Assembly: GCA_030762175.1 (NCBI GenBank)
Contig: CM060842.1
Span: forward strand, 44,425,501 to 44,489,500
Length of the DNA: 64,000 nt
Origin: Metallyticus violacea
Taxonomy: Eukaryota > Arthropoda > Insecta > Mantodea > Metallyticidae
Direction: 5' to 3'
Below the pieces are notes generated by a model. That model saw nothing but the letters and a program-made list of their open reading frames with translations, did no database searches and was not told the DNA's origin. The first letter of the stretch is position 1, and every line of letters begins with the position of its first letter. Of this stretch, positions 12,436-23,389 are shown one piece after another. Position numbers and translations under genes: made by a program.

Positions 12436-13030
12436 TTAAGGGAGAAAGCTGGGCTGGTACTTTCTTGCGTCTCCTGAATTCCTAATACTTTTGCTTCCTT
12501 GAAGACCACTAACAGCAAGTGGACTTCTTTTCTGCTGCACCTTTTTCAAACACACTTGCTCATCTTGCGCAACGGCCTTCTTTGCATTTCCACAAATGAC
12601 ATGAGGTCTGGCACATATTGGTGGCATTGGTGCGACAGAGCCACCGTTATTGCTGTTTGTTTCTGTGCTGTGTTTCCAGATGGCGAGCAGTGTCACGTCA
12701 TCATGACTTCCCTCTGTATACCTTCGCCCTTTTTCTGTTCTCCTAAGCTCCAGAGATCGAGTTGAGGGAGCAGTCCCATCTCCAAGGCAATTTCGAAAGG
12801 CGCTTTGAGGGGCTTTGAGAGAGAGAGAGGACATCTGTGTCACTCTGAGACAGGGGAAGATGCATTTGAAATCTTTTCTTATTTCATTGCTGCCACGATA
12901 AAAATGTCGTATATGCGTACCGCATTTCATCGAAAGTGACTGTACAACTCCCAGAGCAGGTAGGTACATCAATATTTTTGATTGGTGGGGAGAAAATAGG
13001 GATCGTCAGCAGTGCCAAATAGCAAGCCAT
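12436..13030 (-). pseudogene. Unrecognised coding-like block with a frame break, possible retrocopy
   Basis: An ATG at 13030 opens a 48-codon frame (MACYLALLTIPIFSPPIKNI at its start) that ends at 12884. In the +1 frame an overlapping open stretch of 178 codons runs from 12972 to 12436; its C-terminal part is rich in charged and polar residues, including HDDVTLLAIWKHSTE and KKVQQKRSPLAVSG. Both frames have a less AT-rich, protein-like composition, unlike the surroundings. That suggests one ancestral coding sequence of about 200 codons broken by a frameshift near 12890-12900. A palindromic TGCGCATGCG (NRF-1-like) lies about 50 bp upstream of the ATG. No intron is evident. I do not recognise the protein. 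It could be a retrocopy, a single exon or, less likely, chance. Confidence 0.35.
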
Positions 13031-13076
13031 TTTGCTGTGTGGTAAACTTTTTTCCCCCCCTCGTTACCACTGTTTT

Positions 13077-13086
13077 TGCGCATGCG
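13077..13086. promoter_or_regulatory. NRF-1-like palindrome upstream of the 13030 ATG
   Basis: TGCGCATGCG matches the core of the NRF-1/Ewg binding palindrome. It stands about 47 bases from the candidate start codon on the minus strand, in a stretch richer in CpG than its surroundings. Regulatory function is inferred from position and motif only. Confidence 0.3.
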
Positions 13087-13089
13087 TTT

Positions 13090-15085
13090 CTGTGGTATAA
13101 ACATTGCAAAAAGATAATCTTCCAGAGGAATTCTGACCGATGAAAAATGAAAATGCATTTGCTACTGCATTAATCAGAAAACTACATGAGGCACACGATA
13201 AAAAAATTTCAACTACTTTTTGCAATAATTAAACTACTTTAAATGCCTAATGGTAGTTTCTGCCACATTTTTAAACAGGACATTTTTCTGATATCTGCAA
13301 TAAAAATTATTGGTCATTACTCCCCATTCACAATTTCTTACTTGGATGAGCCCTGCATTGTAAAGTTTGGTTCCACTCCAGCAATGGCCTATGAATTTCT
13401 CTGCTGCAGCAAGTCGTTAGCAAAGCAATGCCTAAGGCTTTTAACTGCGCTCATTTGCTAAATGGTGATTTGGATATAAGTGCCAAAAACACAGTTGAAA
13501 ACATCACAGCTGTAGGTATTCTGCACTGCCGCAAACTTGCGTAAAGTTCGTTGTCAATGCTACTTTGTGCTGCAGTGTTTTGATAGTTTACTTGAGCATT
13601 TCATACCTGCTCTTATTTAGCAAAATCCTCCTGCTAACTTAATATATTTTTTCAGTATTCAGTATTACGTATTTTATAAATTTTAAACCGTAGTGACATT
13701 ACAAAACTAATGGAGTATCTTGGAGTCTGGCAAATGCATAGGATAGAAAACTCATTGTCAAAAAGTCGGTCTTGCATTTCTCTTCCGGCTATCAGCGCAT
13801 TCTCCTGCAATATATTGTTTGAGAAATGTACTTAGATATAAATAGGATTGCCACTATTCTGGAAGGATAAAAATATGCGGTTTTTCTCTGCAGAATAAGA
13901 AACAAAAAATTAAGTCATCAATGCAGAACATAAGAGTTTGAGAAAATAACTGGATATTTATTGAGAAACCAGATAAAACAGGACTAGGCCTACACTACAC
14001 ATTATGTTTAACAAGTAACACATTGTTTACTAGGGAGTCAGCTGTATGTCAATCATATACACAGAATGACTCCCAAAAAAGGTATTATTTCCTTTTACGA
14101 AATCACTACATGACAACAGAGAGTTTATTTCAATTTGGGAAACTTTTTAATTTTATTGACTTCTAGTCTATTTCTCTGTGGAATTCATAAGTTTTTCATA
14201 AGAGAGAATATTCTCTCATGTTGATGTATCAAGAATACAGTAAATAAATTATATTATTTTCTGAAAATCTACACATTTAGTTAAGGGGTCCCAAGTTCTT
14301 TAAATATCTCTGTCCGTAGATTTACACGAGAAATTTGCATAGTATCAACAAAATTATCACTGCATCAAGAATGTAATTTATTTCAACTTAGTTGAACAGT
14401 GCTGCTGATTCTCGATTTCTGGCCAAGAAAGACCCTGACTTTGATTTGTTGAGAGAAGCCATAGAAAATTGCTTGCCCTTTCAAAAGTATTTTGTCACGA
14501 TTCTAAATAAGAAATGCAGTTGTGCTTTTTTTTTTATACCTTCTAACTGGCTCATTTCCCCTCCATGAACCAATTTTGACAATGTTTGTTTTTCCATCCT
14601 TGCAATTTCTTCCCCCAGTACATTATACATATATGGAGAACACTTCTGAAGTTGTTCTGGCATTTGTTTCTTCCATGTTCAAAATGACTAGCTTTGCTTA
14701 ACTTATTTGGATTATGATAAGTGTTTAGGCTAAATATGCTGAACTATATATGACAAAGCTAATGGTTTCATGATACATTTAATTAAGTTAATATGTGTAA
14801 AATTAAATGGATATGTATTTAATTAGTTTGACGTATTCGACTAAACTGACATGTTTTTAGCTAGGTGAAATGCACTTAATTAAACTTACACATGAAAAAT
14901 TAAGATGACATGTATTTTAATTAAATTAATTTATTTCATTTAACTTAAATGGTTTCTTTTTTAAGTATTTTGCTGTGCATAATTATTGTACTTTCATTAT
15001 TCTTCATAATCATCGAATTAAAAACATCTCTGATTTTTATAGGCAGAATTATGATTATAAATGTGCACCATGATGTGTGATTTGT
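13090..15085. other. No gene supported
   Basis: AT-rich sequence with scattered short frames. A 72-codon plus-strand frame (13243-13461) and a 60-codon minus-strand frame (14663-14481) look faintly protein-like but have no recognisable domain. They could be outlying debris of the hAT-like relic at 15650-16275. The 14750-14960 stretch is almost pure A/T with recurrent TTAATTAA-type motifs. Confidence 0.4.
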
Positions 15086-15090
15086 TTTGT

Positions 15091-15374
15091 TTTATTTATG
15101 AACGCTCTTTAACACCTCAGGTCATCAGCGTCCTATTCAATTCAGAGCGTGAAACGGCCAACAAATTTTGCTCAGAGGCCTCTTCTTTCAAGCCTGAGGT
15201 TCTTTTACTTGCAGTAAATGTACGACACGGGACCCATGACTTACTTCCCTTCCGAAGGAAGCCATACTTAGGATTTTTACGCCCCGAAAAAATCCATCGG
15301 TCCTGGCCGGGTGGGAACCCGCGATCTTGGGTTTAGGAGGCAAGTATGGTAACCACTACACCACCGTGACCGAC
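15091..15374 (-). mobile_element. SINE-A copy (full length)
   Basis: tRNA-derived SINE read on the minus strand. The head is GTCGGTCACGGTGGTGTAGT with an A box (TGGTGTAGTGGT) and a B box around GGGTTCCCACCC. The body contains GAAAAAATCC..., CGTACATTTAC and GAGGCCTCTGAGCAAAATTT. The tail ends GACGCTGATGACCTGAGGTG, AAAGAGCGTTC and ATAAATAAA. This family recurs at least eight times in the window. The retroposon would depend on a LINE for movement. Confidence 0.9.
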
Positions 15375-15403
15375 TCCAACATTAACTGCCCAATCGCAGT
15401 TAA

Positions 15404-15650
15404 TACATACATACATACATACATACATACATACATACATACATACATACATACATACATACATACATACATACATACATACATACATACATACATACAT
15501 ACATACATACATACATACATACAACGCTGATGACCTGAGCTGTTAAAGAGCGTCCATAAATAAAATAAAAAAAAATAAATAAAACATACATACATACATA
15601 CATACATACATACATACATACATACATACATACATACATACATACATACA
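15404..15650. repeat. Two (CATA)n arrays separated by a SINE-A 3' tail
   Basis: (CATA)n runs at about 15404-15522 and again at 15584-15650. Between them, 15523-15583 is the plus-strand 3' tail of SINE-A (AACGCTGATGACCTGAGCTG, AAAGAGCGTCC, then an A-rich AATAAA tail). Open frames of tandem Tyr-Ile-His-Thr or Met-Tyr-Val-Cys across the arrays are artefacts of the repeat. Confidence 0.95.
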
Positions 15651-16275
15651 AAATGGTATCATTGAATACTTGAAAGGTTTCCACGAATGAACGACGTGTA
15701 AAATTCATTGACAGAAGTCTCAAATTATTGCATTATTGTTTTTGGATAAGATGACTGAGATAAGTATGGTCTTAAACCATCAAATATTTGTGAAAGTCTA
15801 TTTGCAGAAGGAAGTAAATTCAACAATATGATGGACTTATGGGACAATAAATTACGGTATTGGATCTCGGCAAACCTACAAAATTCTTTAAACTCATTTG
15901 CTTCTTCTGTATAAATACAGAACTACTTGTAAATCTTTATCACAGGGAGTTTTGCGTCGATTGGAAGCTGATCAGAGCTGCATGCTCCACTCTATTCCTA
16001 GAACTTTTATTCTCAGTTCATGTTGCAATCACATTAATATTATCTCCACAATAACAAACAACTTTTTCTTTTAAATTACAGTTCTGTAAAGAACTCATTG
16101 CATGCTGTGGTAGAATTTCAGACATTTCCCCATATAAACTTTTCCAAAATTTACTCTTATGCACCTGTAGGAAGAAAAGTCTGACAGCAATAAAAGCTGA
16201 TTTCCTCTCTAGTCTGTTAAAAGTATCTACAATTACAGTAATAAAATAGGCCACAGAAAGTTCTGATTTCATTTG
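15651..16275 (-). pseudogene. hAT-like transposase relic
   Basis: Minus-strand translation gives FIAVRLFFLQVHKSKFWKSL, then EMSEILPQ, then NLKEKVVCYCGDNINV. Further downstream it gives FKEFCRFAEIQYRNLLSH followed by LLPSANRLSQIFDGLRPYL. This order (VVxxCxDNxNxNFGG, then LKEFCxFxxxxYxxLLxHxxTRW, then LLPAVxRxLxxFxxLKxYF) is what I know from the RNase H-like core of hAT-type transposases and their domesticated relatives in insects. The Asp in CGDN would be a catalytic-region acid. The stretch between the two blocks is frameshifted and part of the domain (the TRW motif) is lost. The 3' side is interrupted by the SINE and (CATA)n block. Confidence 0.6.
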
Positions 16276-16735
16276 CTAAAAACGTAAGCCGCTATTGTTA
16301 GCCAATTGCCTCAGCATAGTTTTAGCGTTAGAATACTTTTAATCTTAAAGTTGACATAAATACTTATATATGAATCAAAATGTATATATGTATCAATTTT
16401 GTTTCACTCAGCAAGTTTGAAGTTTAAATCACGTTTAGCAGTGTGGTATAAAAACGTTGCTTCTTTTGTTACACAATGAAGAGCATGTTTATTTAGCTCT
16501 TAACATTTTAAAATGCTTGTAATGGAAAAACTCCGTCCGCACTTTTATGTTTCACGATGTCTCGACGTCCTAAGTAATTGATTGAAACTTTACAATTACT
16601 CACTGAACACTTTACCTCATCTCCATTGCCAGGGCCCTTCCCCCCCTTTTCCTAATCGTTTTAAACGTCTAAACTCGTCCAGCAATGTATGTTAAAATGA
16701 CATCGACGTTTGACATTTTGACTTCATTAATCTTA

Positions 16736-18005
16736 CGAGGGTAGGTCCATAAGTTTCCGGCCTAACCATTTTCTAGGTATGATAAAGACAAAAACTGTAT
16801 TTCATTTTCAGTGTAGTTATCCTTTATCCTTTATTGCATACTTCTCGCATCTTTGAATTAACATTTCAATTCCCCTCCCCCCAAAAATAGTTAGAAGTCT
16901 TGTCTGCAAAATGGGCATAAACAGCATCCACCACCTTTTCGTCACACTCAATTTTCCTTGCTCGAAGGTCCTTCTTGAACTCTGAGAAGAGGAAATAATC
17001 ACGGGAGCTAGATCTGGGCTGTAGGATGCACGGTCGATCTGTTTGAAGCCACATTTCTTCACAGCTTCCTTTCCAACAAGAGCTGTGTGCACAGGCGCGT
17101 TGTGTGAAGAAGGCGCACACCACCACTCAGCTTTTCTGGCCTTTTGTCTTTGATGAAGAGAAGCACGTAGTCTGTGCAGTAGGCCAGCAATAGTACTCCC
17201 CATTTACTGTGGTGTTCCTCTTCTTGAAGTCAATGAAGAGTATTCCTTCACAGTCCCAAAAGATTGTGGCCATGATCTTCCTGGTTGATTGAGTGACCTT
17301 GGCCTTTAGAGGCGGTGCTTCGCCAAGTTTACGTCATTCCATTGATTCTCTTTTAAACAAGGGAACATAGTAGATAATCATAATTTCATCTCCTGTAACA
17401 ATGGTTTGCACAACTTCTCTCTCGATGTCACAGCAGAGCTCTAAAAATGCCTGGCAACAGATGCTTCGTTGCTACTTTTGGACTGAGGAAAGAATTCTAG
17501 GCATTAATCTTATTCATATTTAATTCCAAGGACTGTTGTTTTAGAAAGGCCCAATCTTGCTCCTATTTCTGTAACTTTGAGCCGCCAGTGTTCCATATTT
17601 TCTTCTTCCACAAGGGCGATGTTTTCAGGAGTGAGCACCTCCAAGGGTCGCTCTTCGTTTTCAATGCTTTCTCGATCCATTCGAAAAAGTTTGGCCAATT
17701 CTTTTACGGTAGAATATGAAGGGGGAGCTTCCCCATATACACCGTCCAATCGCTGTTCAATTTCATTTGGAGCAAGTCCTTCTTTTATGAAGAACTTAAC
17801 AACAATTCGAAACTCCATTTTGAACATGTCACAATCTTCTACACATAACCTTCTTTATGCAACTATATCTGAACAACTGAACACAGCGGAGCGGAAGTTA
17901 CAGCTGCACTTATTTATTTAACAGATAAGGCATGACTCCAGGAGAGGATTTTGTGAAGGCGATTATCCTTATCGGCGTGGCCGGAAACTTATGGACCTAC
18001 CCTCG
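16736..18005 (-). mobile_element. mariner transposon with perfect 27-bp terminal repeats
   Basis: Both ends read CGAGGGTAGGTCCATAAGTT then TCCGGCC inward (27 of 27 identical). TA target duplications lie at 16734-16735 and 18006-18007. Length is 1270 bp, normal for mariner. The transposase is on the minus strand but broken by several frameshifts and stops. The element sits between the hAT-like relic and another, older mariner relic. Confidence 0.93.
16817..17827 (-). pseudogene. mariner transposase, frameshifted
   Basis: The N-terminal 105 codons are open (17827-17510) and hold the paired helix-turn-helix DNA-binding region (EFRIVVKFFIKEGLAPNEIE near the start; EIGARLGLSKTTV later). The nuclease region continues in other frames: IVTGDEI (first Asp), IMATIFWDCEGILFIDFKK, then SSHNAPVHTALVGKEAVKK where the usual HHDN motif has lost its Asp, then ASYSPDLAP and DYFLFSEFKKDL in a shifted frame. 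Spacing between the second and third acidic positions would be D34D. Loss of the second Asp and at least two frameshifts make it inactive. Confidence 0.9.
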
Positions 18006-18009
18006 TAAC

Positions 18010-19100
18010 ACTGAATCCTGACAATAAAAGAAACTACGGAACACCACGAAGCTAGCGGCAAGCTGTAGCTAGTATACCGAGTGAATAAATTATTTTTGGA
18101 TTGCATCGCAACTACTTCTGGTATCAGCGCACATGTTGCCATATGATCGCTGATTCGAGGAATCGCATGATATTAATGTTACTTATTGTTACATATAAAC
18201 ACTAAAAACGTAATTATTTCCTATAGCTTTTAGCACTTGTTTAGGTAGTTTGTTGATTCTTGTTGTACATTCTCGGGTTGTATTTTTAATTAATCCACAG
18301 TACGTGGGTTATTTAATACAACTGTTAAAAGTCGCAGGAGATTAACCATTCCAATCTTTGTTATAAATATATACCCAGAGTACCTGTACTATACCCGCCC
18401 AATTTTAATAAAACATCAAGTTCGGCTATCGATTATCTAATCATATGCCTGATTACCGGATCATGAAGACGTAGTTTTTTTTTATTTAATTGCGTAAGAT
18501 TTTTAGCAAAAAAGGGAAATTTCTAGAGCGATGCTCATAAATCAGATGTACATTTTTACTTCTAACATTTCCATTGCCCAGAATTAAACGATGAACAATG
18601 TGGAATACCCAAGAATCTTTCCTGAACTTGCTAAACATAAAGATCCACAGTTCAATAGTGCAAATGTGTTTTATTTTACATAATTACGCGGCCATAAACT
18701 GCTCTTTCAGAAATCTGAAATGAAACAAACAAAAAGCAGAGCTAGTAATGGATAGTCCATTATCACCTTTCCCAGCCATATGACTATTTTGAAATGCGCA
18801 TCACTAAGGCTTTCTCCCACATCTTTAAAGTCTGGTACAAAAATATAACTGATGAATTCGCCATAATAAATATATATGCAAGATGTATTAAAGCTTTCAT
18901 ATCTATAAAAGCCTACAGTTAAATTCACTGTCAAAACTGAAACAGAATATAAATACCATTTTTACATTTAAAGATAATAAAATGCAATATTAAACTAGAA
19001 TTTGGCATCAACAGTAAAAGCTCACATACAGATAATTAAGACCATGTATTCAATCCTAGATTCATAAAGAAGTAGCATTCAATAGAATGACATGCCACTG
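18010..19100. other. Intergenic, no gene seen
   Basis: AT-rich sequence with only unremarkable short frames; no element ends recognised. Confidence 0.5.

Positions 19101-19101
<1 letters not shown>

Positions 19102-19152
<51 letters not shown>
19102..19152. repeat. (AAT)n microsatellite
   Basis: About 17 AAT triplets. Confidence 0.95.
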
Positions 19153-19154
<2 letters not shown>

Positions 19155-19369
19155 CTACACATAATAGATTGCTAAGTCAAACAGGTTTAGGTAAAGAGAT
19201 GATCAATGAAATTGTTTTGAAACTCCAAAAACAATAAAGAATTAAACAAATAACAATTGTTTATAATATATCAAAGATCAACATTTTTTAAAAAGTTTAC
19301 GTACCACCCAGTGGTGGTAGCAATGAGCTAGTCATACAACTTGCAATGAGGGTGCATTCTTTATGACAT

Positions 19370-19850
19370 TCTACGACGCGTAATCGCTGGTTGGATCTAT
19401 CCCAAGACAACCGAAACCACCATTGAACCAAAAGAATGTTACGCTTTGTGTTAAGCGGACTGTGCGTGTGAACGGCTATCAACCTGCCAAACAATCAACA
19501 CTATTGTATACTCTATAATCATTACAAAAAGGTGAAACCATTATCCGTCTTGGATGAGAGACTCTAGTGTAGCTACCATATTCCCCAGACATTGCACCAC
19601 CAGATTATCATCTTTTGTTTATTTGGATAATCATTACAGAAAACAGCAATCCAAACATTTTATTTGCACAGGATGAATTTGTTGCTTCCTGCCCTAAGCA
19701 GTTCCACCACAGTTGAATTCATTGTCTTTCATCGTGTTGGCGTTGATAGCAATGGTGGCTATATTTAATGCTAATAATATTAATTTGTTCAAAATAGTTT
19801 TTTGTAAATATCTGATCCGAAACCGGAAGAACTTTTTGTTTACCTTAAGC
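19370..19850 (+). pseudogene. Old mariner (irritans-like) transposase relic
   Basis: The plus strand reads LPYSPDIAPPDYHLL at about 19575-19620, which is the third-Asp motif of mariner transposases (PPYSPDLAPSDYHLF). Near 19730-19765 a frame gives GVDSNGGYI followed by a stop, matching the usual C-terminus (WxxCxxSNGxYF). The sequence between and upstream is frameshifted. No terminal repeats were found. The YHLF rather than FFLF variant suggests the irritans type, distinct from the copy at 16736-18005. Confidence 0.6.
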
Positions 19851-20812
19851 GCGATAGACTTTGAGAAAGGGTGAACCTGTCTGCAGCGCATCTTTGGAAC
19901 AATGGCATGGAGGTGCATTTGGAGATTCTTCTGTGTATCGCAGTTCTGCATCTATCAATGTTCGTGTTTTCTTATTACCCAAGTAGTCAGATTATTCCTT
20001 CTAGGAAATCAAAACATTTCTCAAACGATGAACAGGGTGCATAGACAATGCAGTCTACTTTGTATAAAAATTCGGCGCATTAACAGAAACTTAGCTATTT
20101 GGAAACCTGGCATTTATTATGAACTCATTGTAATAAATTGAACCCCGTGCGTGACATGGATAGTTCAGCAAGTCGTTATCCAGTTGGCGAGATTTCTAAC
20201 AAGTGTCTTTTTTATTCAGGTCAACCACTGTTCTAAAAGTATCTGGGAGAAACAAATCTGCTTCATTTCATAATTCCCACTATGTGAAATATCAACTTGC
20301 TCTAGCCAAGACTGACAGAACAATTTCTTTTCTTGCAGTGACAGAAAAAAATCCAACAATCCTAAGGTTGACATATTTTAATTTGCGCTACTTATTAAAT
20401 GCAAGTTCACTAAAACGATATCATTTTATTATGGCAGCTCCAATATTGGAAATCTCAGCATTTGTCCTTGCCCTCAATTTTTAAACAGGTCAAAAAGAAT
20501 ACAAAATTTTAGAGGACAAAATTAGGAAACACATTTGTTTCTTTTCTTTCGGTTCATTTCTTTATCGTGAAATCACTTCACCAAAAATATAAAAAATGTA
20601 TAAAAAGAGGGCCTTTGGAACAATAGTTCTCCTTCTTGCGAGAGAGCGTTCTGGAGGTATTTATTATGTTTGTAAATTCTGTCTTACAATGTCTTTCAAA
20701 TGGAAAGCAATTTGACCTTCAGGCATGATGTATTAGGGCATGACAATTTTGATGTTAAAAATGAATTCTCCTAAACTTCATTATATTGGTTTCTTTTTAA
20801 GTATTTACAATA

Positions 20813-21149
20813 GTCGATCCTGGTGGTGTAGTGGTAACCATACTTGCCTGCTAAACCCAAGATTGCGGGGTTCAATCCCGGCCAGGATCGATGGACTTTT
20901 GGTGGTCTAGTGGTAACCATAATTGCCTCCCAAATCCAAGATCGCGGGTTCAATCCCGGCCACGATAGATGGATTTATGGCTTCCTTCTGAAGGAAAGTA
21001 AAGCCATGAGTCCCGCGTTGTAGATTTACGGCACGAAAAAGAATCTCAAGCCTGAAAAAAAGGCCTCTGAGAAAATTTGTCGACCGTTTCATGTCCTAAT
21101 TGATTGGGACGCTGATGACCTGAGATAATAAAGAGCGTCCTTAAATCAT
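20813..21149 (+). mobile_element. SINE-A copy with a duplicated tRNA-like head
   Basis: Two consecutive tRNA-like heads are present: 20813-20896 (TGGTGGTGTAGTGGTAACCA; B box GGTTCAATCCC) and 20897-20975 (TGGTGGTCTAGTGGTAACCA; B box GGTTCAATCCC). They are followed by a single body (CTTCCTTCTGAAGGAAAGTA, GGCCTCTGAG) and tail (GACGCTGATGACCTGAGATA, AAAGAGCGTCC). Other copies here have one head. Confidence 0.88.
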
Positions 21150-21242
21150 ATCAACAACAATATTTCCAATAGCTCCCACGTTTGTTTTAATTTTTCTGAC
21201 TGGCTGATGTGTAATTAGTGACAAAAAACACTGGAACGCCTC

Positions 21243-21520
21243 TTTTTTTAAAAATGGTGTTTAACGCCCGTTTTCACTACTGAGGTACCACAGGTAGTCG
21301 ACACTGATGGTACATGAAACGAAATGATATTTTAGGGAAGGATTTTTTTTAAGGAAAGAAAGTTACAGGCCTTAGTTTAGGGCACCTCCCCGGTATTTGC
21401 CATTTATGAGGACTGAGGAAAACCGGTAAAAAACCTCAATCAGGGAGGTCGGTCCTGGCGGAATTCGAACCCCAGACTTCCCGCTCACGAGTCCGTGCCT
21501 AAACGACCTCGGCCACGCGT
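21243..21520 (-). mobile_element. SINE-B copy
   Basis: A second tRNA-derived SINE family. On the minus strand the head is GTGGCCGAGGTCGTTTAGGC (A box) with B box GGTTCGAATTC, resembling a Leu/Ser-type tRNA. The body contains TCCTCAGTCCTCATAAATGG and GGGGAGGTGCCCTAAACTAA. The tail is TGAAAACGGGCGTTAAACAC followed by CATTTTTAAA. Six copies are visible in the window. Confidence 0.9.
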
Positions 21521-21773
21521 GGCGGTAGGAAGGCCTCTAGAATTTGACTTCTTGATCTCATAGCAAATCTTCACACAGCAGTAAACACAAGCACGAAGTT
21601 CTTAAATTAATTAGTTTGTGTATGCAACAAACAACTCAGTTTCGACCTGATTTTGTTAACACAACAGGCTACTGATGTGAAGCTGGGAGAGTTTTGTGTT
21701 AATTTTTTTCTCCCTCTCTTTCTTTTTGAAAAAAAAGTGTTACACTCTAAACATAATAACTTCCAGATATTCC

Positions 21774-22440
21774 AAAAAAAAAAAAAAAAAAAAAAATGCC
21801 GAAAATATTGAGGTTACAAAAATTTCCAGAGCAACAGAAAGAAATTTAACAAAATGATCTCCAACTAAATGAAAAAAAAAATGGATAAAATGCCTGAACT
21901 ATTCAGTCAGAAGAACCACTAGCTGGTGTGTCTGGAATCAGTTTCCAATTGAATAACGCTAGAAGAAAGCGGAAATCCAAAATACCCGGAAATTTCAACT
22001 TATTCGAAAGAGGAATGGGAACCAACAGAGTGTTCAGATGCAGTGTGTCAGATGAATCCTAAGCAGCAAAAATAAATAAGCATTGGAAAATGCTGCATCG
22101 ACATCACTCCTCTGCCAAAGCTGGACGTCCAAAACGAAGCACCAGAGCACTTACTCCAAAGCTTGGTGAGTTGAAAAGTAAAACATTAGACTGTTACCTC
22201 ATATTCTGAAGGAAACGCAAAGAAAAAAACTGAAATTTGAAATGCAGGTTCAAGAAGAAATGAATAAGATGTTATCTGCATATTTTGTGCGAGGCTAGCA
22301 CAGGTCAAAACCAACAGAAACGTGGAGGAAATGCAAAGATTGTAAGCAGTGGACACATGAAGTGTGTGCTGGAATTGACAGAGTGTATTAGCAGCATTTG
22401 TGCATTCAGAAGTTATTTTGTGATCACCAAATGACGTATC
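21774..22440 (+). pseudogene. pogo/Tigger-like transposase C-terminal relic
   Basis: After a poly-A run (21774-21797), the plus strand carries short decayed frames. One at about 22316-22400 reads PTETWRKCKDCKQWTHEVCA followed by GIDRVY, a stop and HLCI. A terminal C-x2-C ... W-x-H-x-x-C ... C motif of this form is found at the C-terminus of many insect pogo/Tigger-type transposases. The preceding basic stretch (KAGRPKRSTRALTPKLGELK) fits the linker that precedes it. The DDE core is not recognisable. A fragment of an unrelated zinc-finger gene is possible. Confidence 0.4.
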
Positions 22441-22754
22441 AGTTAAAGTATAGTGATTTTGCTGCAAAATTGTTACTTTTAACTGTGAGATAATAGGATA
22501 GAACAGAGATCATGTTCCACAGCGCACGAGGTAAAATGATTTGTGATAAATTTATAAATCTTAATAGAAAACAGGAAAAATACAAAATATTTTTGTTTTT
22601 ATACTTTGTGTATAGTCATTGTTTAGTCCAGAAAATAAACTAACTCTTAAGGGGACCATTATTCTGCTATCTTCTCTGCGACCTTATCAGGTTATTATCA
22701 ATCATACATATACGAAAGAAGGGGGGAGGGGGAATGGTGGAACTTATCCAAGGA

Positions 22755-23036
22755 TTTTTTAATAGTGTTTAACGCCCGTTTTTACTACTGAGGCATCACA
22801 AGCGGTGCATACTGTGGCACATGGGATGAAATGGTATATTCGGAATGGATTTTTTTTAATAAGAAACGCAACAATACCTAAATTTAAGGTGCCTCCCCGG
22901 AATTTGCCATTTATGAGGACTGAAGAAAACCTGAAAAAAAAAAAAAAAAAAAACTCCATCAGGAAGGTCGGTCTTGGTGGGAATCGAACCCCAGATCTGC
23001 CGCTCATGAGTCCGCGCCTGAACCACCTTGTCAACT
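22755..23036 (-). mobile_element. SINE-B copy
   Basis: Minus strand: head GTTGACAAGGTGGTTCAGGC, B box GGTTCGATTCC, body TCAGTCCTCATAAATGGCAA, tail AAAACGGGCGTTAAACACTA. A poly-T/A run of 18 bases interrupts the body at about 22936-22953. Confidence 0.9.
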
Positions 23037-23159
23037 TTTGGCGGTTTATCCATGGATGGTTCACAAATAGTTAATACATTTCTCTCACTTCAAAAAGTTA
23101 ATCGGACTGGAAAGTTTGGAATAGATCTAATAGTTCCCATTTATTAATTAGACCTATTT

Positions 23160-23198
23160 GCAATATTTCGCATATAGTTGCTATATACGAAATATTGC
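23160..23198. repeat. Near-perfect hairpin, 18-bp arms and 3-base loop
   Basis: GCAATATTTCGCATATAG, loop TTG, CTATATACGAAATATTGC: 17 of 18 positions pair. It is isolated in AT-rich sequence. Confidence 0.85.
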
Positions 23199-23389
23199 TA
23201 AAAAGTATATGTTAAATTACTATAAATGCTTTCTGATCGGTGGCTAATCGGATATAAACATAAACAATAACAACAACAACAACAACAATATAAACATGAA
23301 GGAATATTTGCCTCGCAATAAAATTGAGATTGGATCAAAACTGCTGTTTATGAACCCTTTAAGTAAGTCGCCATTCAGATGTTTTAGTT

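Noticed and set aside
12499..12765. 88-codon plus-strand open frame
   Set aside because: Lies opposite the larger minus-strand coding-like block and shows no independent signal.
15327..15723. Several long open frames of tandem Tyr-Ile-His-Thr or Met-Tyr-Val-Cys
   Set aside because: They are translations of the (CATA)n microsatellite on both strands.
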